DNA of 64,000 bases, from NCBI RefSeq assembly GCF_008386495.1, contig NZ_VTHJ01000031.1, positions 1 through 64,000 of the forward strand, in the 5' to 3' direction. The stretch is from Streptomyces tailanensis (GTDB taxonomy: Bacteria > Actinomycetota > Actinomycetes > Streptomycetales > Streptomycetaceae). This document shows positions 17,237-25,898 of this stretch, one piece after another. Position 1 is the stretch's first letter. Every line of letters begins with the position of its first letter. Under the pieces are notes generated by a model. That model was not told where the DNA came from, did no database searches, and saw only the letters and a list, made by a program, of their open reading frames with translations. A program made the position numbers and the translations under genes.

Positions 17237-18304
17237 ATGAAAGCCCTTGTCCTCGCCGGTGGCTCCGGCACCCGCATGCGGCCGATAACCCACACCTCCG
17301 CCAAGCAGTTGGTGCCAGTGGCCAACAAACCGGTGCTCTTCTACGGTCTGGAGGCGATCGCCCAGGCCGGCATCACCGAGGTCGGCATCGTCGTGGGGGA
17401 CACCGGGGACGACATCCGCGAGGCCGTCGGCGACGGCTCCCGGCTCGGTGTCAGGGCCACGTACATCCCGCAGCACGCCCCGCTCGGCCTGGCCCACGCG
17501 GTGCTGATCGCCCGTGAGTTCCTCGGTGACGACGACTTCGTGATGTACCTCGGCGACAATTTCATCGTCGGTGGGATCAGCGCTCTGGTCGACGCCTTCC
17601 GCGCCGAGCGCCCCGACGCCCGGATCCTGCTCACCCAAGTGCCCGACCCCACCTCCTTCGGCGTCGCCGAACTGGACGCCGAGGGCCGGGTCATCGGTCT
17701 GGAGGAGAAGCCGAGCAGGCCCAAGAGCGATCTGGCGCTGGTCGGCGTCTACCTGTTCGGTCCCGCGATCCATGAGGCCGTACGCTCCATCGGCCCGTCC
17801 CGGCGCGGCGAGCTGGAGATCACCCAGGCCATCCAATGGCTGATCGACAACCGGAGCGACGTGCGTGCCACCACGATCGCCGGCTACTGGAAGGACACCG
17901 GCGACGTCGTCGACATGCTGGAGGTCAACCGCTCCGTCCTGGAAGCGGTCGACCGCTCCGTCCTGGGCAGGGTCGACGAGGCCAGCGAGATCATCGGCCG
18001 GGTACGCATCGACGCGGGCGCGCAGGTGCGCGGCTCCCGCATCGTCGGGCCGGTGGTCATCGGTTCCGGCGCGATGATCAGCGGCTCCTACATCGGCCCG
18101 TTCACCTCGGTCTCCGAGAACTGCCGGATCAGCGACAGCGAGATCGAGTACTCCATCGTCCTGCGCGACTCGTCCATCACCGGAGTGAGCCGGGTCCAGG
18201 CCTCGCTCATCGGCCGCAACGTCGAGGTCACCCCCGCGCCGCGCACCCCCTCAGCCCACCGACTCGTCCTCGGCGACCACAGCAAGGTGCAGATCTCCCC
18301 ATGA
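17237..18304 (+). CDS. rmlA: Glucose-1-phosphate thymidylyltransferase, long form
   Basis: 355 residues. Makes dTDP-glucose from dTTP and glucose 1-phosphate, first step to dTDP-L-rhamnose. The nucleotidyltransferase domain begins MKALVLAGGSGTRMRPIT (signature GGxGTRxxPxT), with YLGDNFIVGG, GLEEKPSRPKSDLA and GYWKDTGDVVDML following. Beyond residue 235 a left-handed beta-helix tail (IIGRVRIDAGAQVRGSRIVGPVVIGSGAMI) marks the long form seen in antibiotic-sugar loci such as StrD, rather than the short primary-metabolic RmlA. ATG 17237 lies nine bases after AGAAGGA; a TTG three codons upstream is less likely. Overlaps rmlB by ATGA. Confidence 0.9.
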   Translation: MKALVLAGGSGTRMRPITHTSAKQLVPVANKPVLFYGLEAIAQAGITEVGIVVGDTGDDIREAVGDGSRLGVRATYIPQHAPLGLAHAVLIAREFLGDDDFVMYLGDNFIVGGISALVDAFRAERPDARILLTQVPDPTSFGVAELDAEGRVIGLEEKPSRPKSDLALVGVYLFGPAIHEAVRSIGPSRRGELEITQAIQWLIDNRSDVRATTIAGYWKDTGDVVDMLEVNRSVLEAVDRSVLGRVDEASEIIGRVRIDAGAQVRGSRIVGPVVIGSGAMISGSYIGPFTSVSENCRISDSEIEYSIVLRDSSITGVSRVQASLIGRNVEVTPAPRTPSAHRLVLGDHSKVQISP

Positions 18305-19350
18305 CCACAACCAGAATCCTGGTAACCGGCGGCGCCGGCTTCATCGGCTCCCACTACGTCCGCACGCTCCTCTCTCCGGGCGGGCCCGGACACGTGACGG
18401 CGACCGTGCTCGACAAGCTCACCTACGCGGGAAATCCCGCCAACCTCGACCAGGTCCGTGACCACCCCCGCTTCGCGTTCGTGCGGGGCGACATCTGCGA
18501 CCCTGCGTTGGTGGCGGAGCTGATGGCCGACCACGACCAGGTGGTGCACTTCGCCGCCGAGTCGCACGTGGACCGCTCCATCGGATCGGGCGCCGAATTC
18601 GTCCGTACGAACGTGGTGGGCACGCAGACCCTGGTCGACGCCGCCCATCGCGCGGGCGTCCAGACCTTCCTGCACGTTTCCACCGACGAGGTGTACGGCT
18701 CCATCGACAAGGGCTCCTGGCCGGAGTCCCACCCACTGCGGCCCAGCTCCCCCTATTCCGCGACCAAGGCGGCCGGTGATCTGATCGCGCTGTCCCACCA
18801 CCACACCCACGGCCTCGACGTCCGAGTGACCCGCGGCTCCAACACCTACGGGCACCACCAGTTCCCGGAGAAGGTCATCCCCCTGTTCATCACCAACCTG
18901 CTGGACGGCAGGAAGGTCCCGCTCTACGGAGACGGCGGCAACGTCCGGGAATGGCTGCACGTCGACGACCACGTACGAGGTATCGAACTGGTCCGCACCG
19001 AAGGCAGCCCCGGCGAGGTCTACAACATCGGCGGTGGCACCGAGCTGACCAACAAGGAGCTCACCGGGCTGCTGCTGGAGACCTGCGGCGCCGACTGGGA
19101 CAGCAGCGTCCACCACGTCACCGACCGCAAGGGCCACGACCGCCGCTACTCGCTGGACTGCACCAAGATCCGCACCGAGCTGGGCTATCGGCCCCGCACG
19201 GGCTTCGCCACCGGCCTCGCACAGACGGTGCGGTGGTACCGCGACAACCGCGACTGGTGGGAGCCGCTCACACGCCGTCCCGCCTTCACGACAGGCCCGG
19301 CAGGGCCCCGCGCCCTGCCGGGCCTGTCCACCGAGGAGGCCATGACATGA
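18301..19350 (+). CDS. rmlB: dTDP-glucose 4,6-dehydratase
   Basis: 349 residues, extended short-chain dehydrogenase. NAD-binding GGAGFIGSH near the start, then FAAESHVDRSI, HVSTDEVYGS with the catalytic Thr-Asp-Glu, and YSATKAAGD with the Tyr-x3-Lys pair. Converts dTDP-glucose to dTDP-4-keto-6-deoxyglucose. Start overlaps rmlA (ATGA), and its end overlaps rmlD, so rmlA, rmlB and rmlD are read as one unit after the DUF4012 gene. Confidence 0.93.
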   Translation: MTTTRILVTGGAGFIGSHYVRTLLSPGGPGHVTATVLDKLTYAGNPANLDQVRDHPRFAFVRGDICDPALVAELMADHDQVVHFAAESHVDRSIGSGAEFVRTNVVGTQTLVDAAHRAGVQTFLHVSTDEVYGSIDKGSWPESHPLRPSSPYSATKAAGDLIALSHHHTHGLDVRVTRGSNTYGHHQFPEKVIPLFITNLLDGRKVPLYGDGGNVREWLHVDDHVRGIELVRTEGSPGEVYNIGGGTELTNKELTGLLLETCGADWDSSVHHVTDRKGHDRRYSLDCTKIRTELGYRPRTGFATGLAQTVRWYRDNRDWWEPLTRRPAFTTGPAGPRALPGLSTEEAMT

Positions 19351-20231
19351 CCGCCACCTGGATGGTGACCGGCGCCCGCGGCATGCTGGCGCAGGAACTG
19401 CTGATCAGACTGGCCCGGGACGGGCAGAGGGCGGTGGGCTTCGACCGTGCCGTCCTCGACATCACCGACCCCGAGGCGGTGCTCCGCACCGTCGGAGAAC
19501 ACCGCCCGGACGTCGTGGTCAACTGCGCGGCGTGGACGGCGGTCGACGAAGCGGAGGCCCGCGAGACCGAGGCACTGCGGGTCAACGGCGACGGACCGCG
19601 CCATCTCGCCGACGCCTGCGCCGCGAGCGGCGCCCGGCTGCTCCAGGTTTCCACGGACTATGTCTTCGCGGGCAACGATTCCTTCCCCTACGCCGAGGAC
19701 GCCCCGACAGCACCGCGCTGTGCCTACGGCCGCACCAAGCTCGCCGGTGAACAGGCGGTGCTGGCAGCTCTCCCCGACACGGGGTACGTGGTGCGCACCG
19801 CGTGGCTGTACGGCGCGGGCGGTGCCAATTTCGCCCGTACGGTGATGAGGCTCGCCGACGTCAGGGACACCCTTCACGTGGTCGTCGACCAGCTCGGCCA
19901 GCCCACCTGGGCCGCCGACCTGGCCGATCGGCTGGTCCGGCTCGGCCGCGCGGCGCTCACGGGAACCGCACCGGCCGGTGTCTACCACGGCACGAGTGGT
20001 GGTGAGACGACCTGGTTCGGCTTCGCCCGCGAGGTCTTCCGGCTGCTGGGCGCCGATCCGCGACGTGTCCGGCCCACCACCAGCGACACCTTCGCCCGCG
20101 TGGCACCACGACCCGCGTACAGCGTTCTCGGCCATGCCCGCTGGCGGACGGTGGGCATCGAGCCGATCCGCGACTGGCGCGAGGGGCTGCACGCCGCGTT
20201 TCCCGAGCTGTTGGCAGCGGAGCGGCGCTGA
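19347..20231 (+). CDS. rmlD: dTDP-4-dehydrorhamnose reductase
   Basis: 294 residues. N-terminal Rossmann motif GARGMLAQEL, then NCAAWTAVDEAEA, VSTDYVFAGN and YGRTKLAGE (catalytic Tyr-x3-Lys), all typical of RmlD. NADPH-dependent last step to dTDP-L-rhamnose. ATG 19347 overlaps the rmlB stop and follows GAGGAGGCCATGAC. It ends 37 bases before the converging end of rmlC, with a hairpin between them. Confidence 0.92.
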   Translation: MTATWMVTGARGMLAQELLIRLARDGQRAVGFDRAVLDITDPEAVLRTVGEHRPDVVVNCAAWTAVDEAEARETEALRVNGDGPRHLADACAASGARLLQVSTDYVFAGNDSFPYAEDAPTAPRCAYGRTKLAGEQAVLAALPDTGYVVRTAWLYGAGGANFARTVMRLADVRDTLHVVVDQLGQPTWAADLADRLVRLGRAALTGTAPAGVYHGTSGGETTWFGFAREVFRLLGADPRRVRPTTSDTFARVAPRPAYSVLGHARWRTVGIEPIRDWREGLHAAFPELLAAERR

Positions 20232-20233
20232 TC

Positions 20234-20257
20234 CCGCGAGGGCCACGGACCGCCGTG
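20234..20257. terminator. Hairpin between converging rmlD and rmlC
   Basis: CCGCGA pairs with TCGCGG, and CACGG with CCGTG around loop ACCG, with a small internal loop. It starts three bases after the rmlD stop and lies 11 bases from the rmlC end, so it could end both transcripts. Confidence 0.5.
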
Positions 20258-20268
20258 CGGGTCGCGGC

Positions 20269-20871
20269 TCAGGCGCGGGGTCGGCGCAGATGGGCGTAGT
20301 ACGCCTGGCAGACCTCGTACGAGGGCAGCAGAGCGGCCGCCTCGGCTTCCGCCAGGGTCGGTGCGGCGGAGTCCTTGGGCGACAACGTGGGCTCCAGGGA
20401 GGCGGGCCATTCGATGCCGAGTTCAGGGTCGAGGGGGTGGATGCCGTGCTCCCGCCGCGGGGCGTAGCCCTCGGAGCAGAGGTAGACGACAGTGGCGTGA
20501 TGGCTCAGGGCCATGAAGGCGTGACCGAGGCCCTCGGAGAGGTAGACGGCCTGGTGGCCGACGTCGTCGAGGCGGACGGTCTCCCACCGGCGGTACGTGG
20601 GGGAGCCGGTCCGGATGTCGACGATCGCGTCGAGTACCGCACCGCGTACACACGTGACGTATTTGGCCTGGCCCGGGGGCACATCCGCGAAGTGGATCCC
20701 GCGCAGGGTGCCCCGGCCGGACACAGAGCAGTTGGCCTGGGCGAGCCGCAGTCCATGCCCGGTGGACTCGGCGAAGTCGGGCTGCCTGAACCACTCGTGG
20801 AAACTGCCACGGCTGTCGGAGAAGACTTTCGGCTCGTCCACCCAGGCTCCGGAGATGCGGAGTGGCCTCAT
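20269..20871 (-). CDS. rmlC: dTDP-4-dehydrorhamnose 3,5-epimerase
   Basis: 200 residues, cupin fold. Motifs include FSDSRGSFHEWFRQ, NCSVSGRGTLRGIHFADVP (catalytic His region), KYVTCVRGAVLDAIVDIR, YLSEGLGHAFMALS and YLCSEGYAPRREHGIHPLDP. It supplies the epimerisation step missing from the rmlA-rmlB-rmlD series, completing dTDP-L-rhamnose synthesis. It is transcribed against the rest of the locus, so it needs its own promoter in the 254-base gap up to 21125. The start at 20871 is preceded by GAGGACG. Confidence 0.92.
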   Translation of the reverse strand: MRPLRISGAWVDEPKVFSDSRGSFHEWFRQPDFAESTGHGLRLAQANCSVSGRGTLRGIHFADVPPGQAKYVTCVRGAVLDAIVDIRTGSPTYRRWETVRLDDVGHQAVYLSEGLGHAFMALSHHATVVYLCSEGYAPRREHGIHPLDPELGIEWPASLEPTLSPKDSAAPTLAEAEAAALLPSYEVCQAYYAHLRRPRA

Positions 20872-21125
20872 AAGGGATCACGTCCTCGCGCAAAGTCTCA
20901 TTCGGCAGGAAGCGCGGCGCGCTGGGGTGAGGGCCCTGGCTGTTCAGAGAAGGCAGAACCGTCCGGCCCGTGGCCCCCCGCAGGGCGACAAGTCCCGTTG
21001 TGCAATCCCAGTGACCCATTGGAGAAACCCGATACGCAACGCGCATGACGCCACATCACCCGATTGGCCGAGCGAACCGTCAGGGGTCGGTGCTCCATCA
21101 TGGGGCCGGTCCGCAGACGAGGGCG

Positions 21126-23045
21126 TCAGCGCCGGTACAGCGCCTCTATCTCGTGGGCGTATGCCGTCGTCACCGCGTGGCGCTTGACCTTCATGGATGG
21201 GGTGAGGAGGCCGTTGTCCTCGTTGAACTCGCCGTCTACCAGCCTGAACTCCCGGATGGACTCGGCGCGGGAGACCGCCTGGTTGGCGTAGTCGACGGCC
21301 TTCTGGACGTCGGCGCGCATCCGGGGGTCGTCGACGAGCTCGGAGAGCGGGGTGTCCGGGGACATGCCGCGGACGTGGAGCCAGTGGGTGACGTCCTCGG
21401 GGTCGAGGGTGATGAGGGCGGCGACGTAGGGGCGGTTGTCGCCGACGACGATGCACTGGCCGACCGGGGGGCGGCTGCGCAGGCGGTCCTCCAGGACTGC
21501 CGGGGAAACGTTCTTGCCGCCGGAGGTGACGAGGATGTCCTTCTTGCGGCCGGTGATGGTGAGGTAGCCGTCCTCGTCGAGTGCGCCGAGGTCGCCGGTG
21601 GCGAACCAGGCGTCGGTGAGGGCGGCGTCGGTGGCGACCGGGTTGTTCCAGTAGGTGCCGAAGACAATGGAGCCCTTGATGAGGACCTCGCCGTCGTCGG
21701 CGATGCGGATGGCGGTGCCGGGGACGGGCTGGCCGACGGTGCCGGGGCGGGGCTTGAGGGGCGGGACGATGGTGGCGGCCGCCGTGGTCTCGGTGAGGCC
21801 GTAGCCCTCGTAGACGATGATGCCGGCGGCGTAGAAGAAGAGGTTGAGGTCGCGGTCGAGGGGGGAGCCGCCGCTGATGGCGTAGCGGAGGTGGCCGCCG
21901 AGTTCCTTGCGGACGCGGCGGTAGACCAGGAGGTCGTACAGGGCCCAGGCGGCGTAGAGGCCGCGGGTCGGGCCGGGGCCTCGGTCGAGGAACTTGTCCA
22001 GGTGGGACTCGGCGAAGCGGATGCCGATGCGGTGGGCGCGGTCGAAGGAGGCGCCGCGGCCGATGCGTTCGGCGGTGGCGCGGCCGGTGGCGTGGATCCG
22101 CTCGAAGAGGTACGGGACGCCGACGAGGAAGGTGGGGCCGAATTTTTTGAGCGCGGGGCGCAGTTCGGCGGGCTTGATGCTCGGGTAGTGGCCCAGCTCG
22201 ATACGGGCCATCAGGCAGGCGATCTGGATCGTGCGGCCGAGGATGTGGGCCAAGGGGAGGAAGAGGAGGGTCGAGGCGACCTGGCCGGTGACCTCCTTGA
22301 AGACGGGGTGGAGCAGTTCGACCGTGTTGGCGGCCTCGGCGTGGAGGTTGGCGTGGGTGAGGACGCAGCCCTTGGGGCGGCCGGTGGTGCCGGAGGTGTA
22401 GCAGATGGTCGCGGCCGTGTCGGGGGTGAGGGCGGCGCGGCGCTCGGTGACGTCGTCGGCGATGGTACGGCCCAGGTCGGCGAGGTGGGAGAGGGCGCCT
22501 TCGTCCAGTTGCCAGATCTGCGGGGGCTGGGTGTGGCGATCGGTGGCAGTGGCGACGGCGGCCGCGTTCTCCGGGGTCTCCACGATCACGAAGCGGGAGC
22601 CGGAGTCGCGGACGATCCACTCGATCTGGTCCGGCGAGGAGGTCGCGTAGATGGGGACGGACTGGCCGCCGGCCGCCCAGATGGCGAAGTCGAGGACCGT
22701 CCACTCGTAGCGGGTGCGGGACATCACCGCGACCCGGCCGCCCGGTTCGAGGCCGGCGGCCATCAACCCCTTGGCGGTGGCGGTGACCTCGCGGGCGAAG
22801 GCGGCGGCCGTGACCGGGTGCCAGTCGCCGCGGTCGTCGGCGCGGCGCAGGATCACGGCGTCGGGGGCCTCGGTGGCGTTGACGAAGGGCAGGTCGGCGA
22901 TGCTGCCGCTGGTCGCGCGGGGGGTGAGTGCGGGCGTGCGGGCCTCGCGGACGACACCGTGGGCGTCCTTCACGACTTCGACCTTGACCCGTTCGGTGAG
23001 GTCGGTGCGGTGTTTCGCCTGGTTCAGGTCCTTGCGTACGCCCAT
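21126..23045 (-). CDS. Long-chain acyl-CoA synthetase (AMP-forming)
   Basis: 639 residues, FadD15-type. Activates long-chain fatty acids to acyl-CoA via acyl-AMP. Visible motifs: YTSGTTGRPKG (216-226, phosphate-binding loop), GYGLTETTAA (acyl-AMP site), WFATGDLG and the hinge plus catalytic lysine region GYLTITGRKKDILVTSGGKNVSP. Length fits the long-chain subfamily found in actinobacteria. It stands alone; the next gene upstream is 160 bases away on the same strand. A pair of TTAC-n6-GTAA-like sites lies just upstream of the ribosome site (see 23076-23105). Confidence 0.9.
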   Translation of the reverse strand: MGVRKDLNQAKHRTDLTERVKVEVVKDAHGVVREARTPALTPRATSGSIADLPFVNATEAPDAVILRRADDRGDWHPVTAAAFAREVTATAKGLMAAGLEPGGRVAVMSRTRYEWTVLDFAIWAAGGQSVPIYATSSPDQIEWIVRDSGSRFVIVETPENAAAVATATDRHTQPPQIWQLDEGALSHLADLGRTIADDVTERRAALTPDTAATICYTSGTTGRPKGCVLTHANLHAEAANTVELLHPVFKEVTGQVASTLLFLPLAHILGRTIQIACLMARIELGHYPSIKPAELRPALKKFGPTFLVGVPYLFERIHATGRATAERIGRGASFDRAHRIGIRFAESHLDKFLDRGPGPTRGLYAAWALYDLLVYRRVRKELGGHLRYAISGGSPLDRDLNLFFYAAGIIVYEGYGLTETTAAATIVPPLKPRPGTVGQPVPGTAIRIADDGEVLIKGSIVFGTYWNNPVATDAALTDAWFATGDLGALDEDGYLTITGRKKDILVTSGGKNVSPAVLEDRLRSRPPVGQCIVVGDNRPYVAALITLDPEDVTHWLHVRGMSPDTPLSELVDDPRMRADVQKAVDYANQAVSRAESIREFRLVDGEFNEDNGLLTPSMKVKRHAVTTAYAHEIEALYRR

Positions 23046-23075
23046 GGCAGCTCCCCGAGGCCGACGACCGTTTCA

Positions 23076-23105
23076 TTACTGGCGAGTCAACTTACCGGCG
23101 CGTAA
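23076..23105. promoter_or_regulatory. Tandem palindromic sites upstream of the acyl-CoA synthetase
   Basis: TTACTGGCGAGT (23076-23087) and TTACCGGCGCGTAA (23092-23105) are two copies of one motif, 16 bases apart. Each is an imperfect inverted repeat (TTACYGG / CSMGTAA). They lie 31-60 bases before the start codon, over the expected promoter. The size and symmetry suit a TetR-type fatty-acid regulator, but no regulator gene is adjacent. Confidence 0.45.
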
Positions 23106-23208
23106 GGAATTTTCAATGGTTTCGGCTCACAGTCCTCGCCCTCGACTTCCACGCCTACTCGTACGGTCACGGGCGGGCTTTCGCTCACCGGCGCCGGCCG
23201 CAGCCAAG

Positions 23209-24801
23209 TCATGTCATCAACCCATCCGCCGTCGCGATCGTCTCGGCCAGGTCGTACAGGTCCTGGTCCTCGCGGTGTCGGGCCAACTCATCGGCTCGAT
23301 AGGAGAGTTGGCTTAGGGACGGGCTGCCCGGGAGGTCTGACCAGCGGCTGTCGCCCTGGCGTAGGGCGTCGGCGAAGTACGCGGCTACGGCTGCGACCTG
23401 GAGGCCGTGTGGTGATGTGGCCCAGAGGTCGTCGTGGAGGGTGGAGGCTTCGACGGCGGACGATTCCTCGTGCGGGGTGCGGGTGTCGGGGTCGAGCCAG
23501 CGGACGGTGGCGGTGGCCAGGTGGCCGTCGGCGCCCGGCTTGGTGCGGACGGCGTAGAGGGCCGTGACGGTGTGGCCGGGGCCGACCTCGCCGCCGTCGA
23601 CGCGGTCGTCGCGGAAGTCCTCGTCGGCGACCTGGCGGTTGTCGTAGCCGATCAGGCGGAACTCCTCGACCGTCTCCGGGTCGAAGGCGACCTGGGCCTT
23701 GGCGTCGCGGGCGGTGAGGTCGATGTGGCGCGGGAGTTCCTCGCAGAAGAGCTTCTCGGCCTCCTCCTCGGTGGAGACGTAGGTGGTGTGGCCGTCGCCC
23801 TGGTCAGCGAGCTGTTCCATGAGGGCGTCGCCGTAGTCGCTGCCGACGCCGACGCCGAAGAGGGTGATGCCGTGCTCGCGGCGCTCGGTGCCGATGCGTT
23901 CGAGGATGGTGTCGGCGTCGGTGTCGCCGGTGTTGGCGAGGGCGTCGGAGAGGAGGACGACACGGTTGGTCGCGCCCTTGCGCAGGCCCTCGACGGCGGT
24001 TTCGTAGCCGGTCTCGACGCCCGCGCCGAGGTTGGTGGAGTTGGTGGGTTCCAGACTGTCGACGGCATCGTGGATCTCGCCCCGGTTGTCGTCGAGGCGG
24101 GTCATCGGCAGGACGGTCTCGGCCTCGTCGCTGAAGGTGACGATCGCGACGGAGTCGTCGTCGCGCAGTCGGTCCGTCATCGTGCGCAGGGCGTCCTGGG
24201 CGAGGTCGAGGCGGCCCGGTTCGGACATGGAACCACTGACGTCGATGACGAAGGTGAGCGCGGCGGGCGGGCGTTCGCCGTCGTCCCCGGCGGGGCGGGT
24301 GGCAAGGCCGACGCGGACCAGGGACCAGTTCTCGTCGGACGTACGGGCGCCGTCGACGGTGACCGAGAAGCCGTCGCCGTCGGGGCGTTCGTAGTCCTGG
24401 CGGAAGCTGTTGACGAACTCCTCGGGGCGGATCGTGGTGGGGTCGGGCAGGGTTCCGTCCCCGAGGGTGCGGCGGGCGTAGCCGTAGGAGGCGGTGTCGA
24501 CGTCGAGGGCGAAGGTGGAGGTGTAGTCGGGGGTCGGGGCGATGTCGCGGGACTCGTCGCCCGGTTGCTCGCCGCGCTGTTCGCCGGAGTCGGTGCCGGT
24601 GCCCTCGGGGGCGGGGGCCGGGAAGCCGCCCGTGCTGTTGCCGCCCCCTTCGCGGTCGTACACCGACGAGTTGCCCCGGTCGACGCTGCTCTTGCCGCAG
24701 CCGGTGAGGAGCAGGGCGGCGGCCGTGCCCAGGGCGAGGAGCCCGGTGCTCAGCCGCCGTCGTGTCGGTCCTGTCCTGAGTGTCCTGCGATACGCACGCA
24801 T
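23209..24801 (-). CDS. vWA-domain lipoprotein (YfbK-like)
   Basis: 530 residues. Signal with lipobox LLLTGC (Cys35), so anchored outside the membrane. A disordered Gly/Pro/Glu linker (36-90) leads to the vWF N-terminal region (FALDVDTASYGYARRTL), a von Willebrand A domain with an intact MIDAS D187-x-S-x-S191 (FVIDVSGSMSEPG), and a C-terminal DUF3520-like region. The arrangement matches YfbK-type proteins, whose function is unsettled; metal-dependent adhesion or assembly is likely. Start at 24801 follows GAGGGGGCCC. It is 158 bases from the ABC permease gene on the same strand and probably separately expressed. Confidence 0.85.
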   Translation of the reverse strand: MRAYRRTLRTGPTRRRLSTGLLALGTAAALLLTGCGKSSVDRGNSSVYDREGGGNSTGGFPAPAPEGTGTDSGEQRGEQPGDESRDIAPTPDYTSTFALDVDTASYGYARRTLGDGTLPDPTTIRPEEFVNSFRQDYERPDGDGFSVTVDGARTSDENWSLVRVGLATRPAGDDGERPPAALTFVIDVSGSMSEPGRLDLAQDALRTMTDRLRDDDSVAIVTFSDEAETVLPMTRLDDNRGEIHDAVDSLEPTNSTNLGAGVETGYETAVEGLRKGATNRVVLLSDALANTGDTDADTILERIGTERREHGITLFGVGVGSDYGDALMEQLADQGDGHTTYVSTEEEAEKLFCEELPRHIDLTARDAKAQVAFDPETVEEFRLIGYDNRQVADEDFRDDRVDGGEVGPGHTVTALYAVRTKPGADGHLATATVRWLDPDTRTPHEESSAVEASTLHDDLWATSPHGLQVAAVAAYFADALRQGDSRWSDLPGSPSLSQLSYRADELARHREDQDLYDLAETIATADGLMT

Positions 24802-24959
24802 CCGGGCCCCCTCGGCAGTCAGCTGTCGCCCTTCTGTGGGCGACTGTTGTGACTGTGACGGCGGAGGGGGCCCGGATGTGCGCTACGGGGTGTTGCGGAT
24901 GCGTCTCGAAGCGGCCACGACCAGGGCCGGTCGAGACCGGTCGGTGATCTTCCGTTGAC

Positions 24960-25898
24960 CTACGAGACCACGTCCTTGCGGCCGAAACCGCGGAAGGCCA
25001 GGGCGAACAGGATGAGCGCGTACGTTATGGAGAGGGACGTGCCCTGGATCATGTCGGAGTAGTCGGGCTGGGGGCGGACGACGTCCAGCCAGGCGTACTG
25101 GTAGTGCGCGGGCAGGAAGTCGCGCCAGTCACCGAGGGCGGTGACCTCGTCGAGGACGCTGCCGATGATGGTGAGGAAGACGGCGCCGCCGACCGCGCCG
25201 AGCGGGGCGTCGGTCCTTGTGGAGAGCCAGAACGCCAGGGCCGCGGTGACCAGTTGGGACACGAAGATGTACGCCACGGTGATCAGCAGCGCCTGCGCGG
25301 CTGCCGCTGGGGCCAGTTCGCCGCCCGTGGGCAGCTCCAGTGGGCCCCAGCCGTAGGCCGCCGTGCCGATGGCGAGGGCGATGACCGGCAGCAGCACCAG
25401 TGCGGCCAGGCTGAGGGTGAGGCCGACGGCGAGCTTGGACCACAGCAGGCGGGCGCGGGGCACCGGGGCGGCGAGGAGATAGCGCAGGGAGGACCAGCTG
25501 GCCTCCGAGGCGACCGTGTCGCCGCAGAACAGCGCGACGGGGATGACCAGCAGGAAGCCCGCGCCGGCGAACAGGTTCACCGCGGCGAAGTTCGTCCCGG
25601 ACGCCGTCGCTGTGTCCATCAGGTTGACCCGGTTGCCGCCCTCGCCCGGGGTGCCGCCGACCTGGAAGGCGATCAGCAGGATGATCGGCAGGGCGAACAG
25701 GACGCCGCCCATGATCATCGTGCGCCGGCGCTTGAGCTGCCGGACCAGCTCGACCCTCAGGGGCAGGGTGCGGCCGGCGCGGTAGCCGTCGGCGACCTCG
25801 ACGGGGGGCTCCGTGCGACCACCGGGTTCGCCCTGCCCGCCGTGTCGGCCGTCCTCGGCACGGTCGTCGCGCTCGGCGCGCTCGGTCAGCGTGCTCAT
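24960..25898 (-). CDS. ABC-2 type transporter permease
   Basis: 312 residues. A soluble N-terminal tail (about 60 residues, many Glu/Arg/Gly) is followed by six hydrophobic segments: MGGVLFALPIILLIAFQVG, FLLVIPVALFCGDTVAS, LTLSLAALVLLPVIALAIG and others, the ABC-2 exporter pattern. Its start overlaps the stop of the hydrolase-ATPase fusion gene by ATGA, so the two form one transporter: this permease with the fused ATPase. Substrate unknown. Confidence 0.85.
   Translation of the reverse strand: MSTLTERAERDDRAEDGRHGGQGEPGGRTEPPVEVADGYRAGRTLPLRVELVRQLKRRRTMIMGGVLFALPIILLIAFQVGGTPGEGGNRVNLMDTATASGTNFAAVNLFAGAGFLLVIPVALFCGDTVASEASWSSLRYLLAAPVPRARLLWSKLAVGLTLSLAALVLLPVIALAIGTAAYGWGPLELPTGGELAPAAAAQALLITVAYIFVSQLVTAALAFWLSTRTDAPLGAVGGAVFLTIIGSVLDEVTALGDWRDFLPAHYQYAWLDVVRPQPDYSDMIQGTSLSITYALILFALAFRGFGRKDVVS

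Noticed and set aside
21045..23105. 686-codon plus-strand ORF opposite the acyl-CoA synthetase
   Set aside because: Antisense shadow; the minus strand carries all synthetase motifs.
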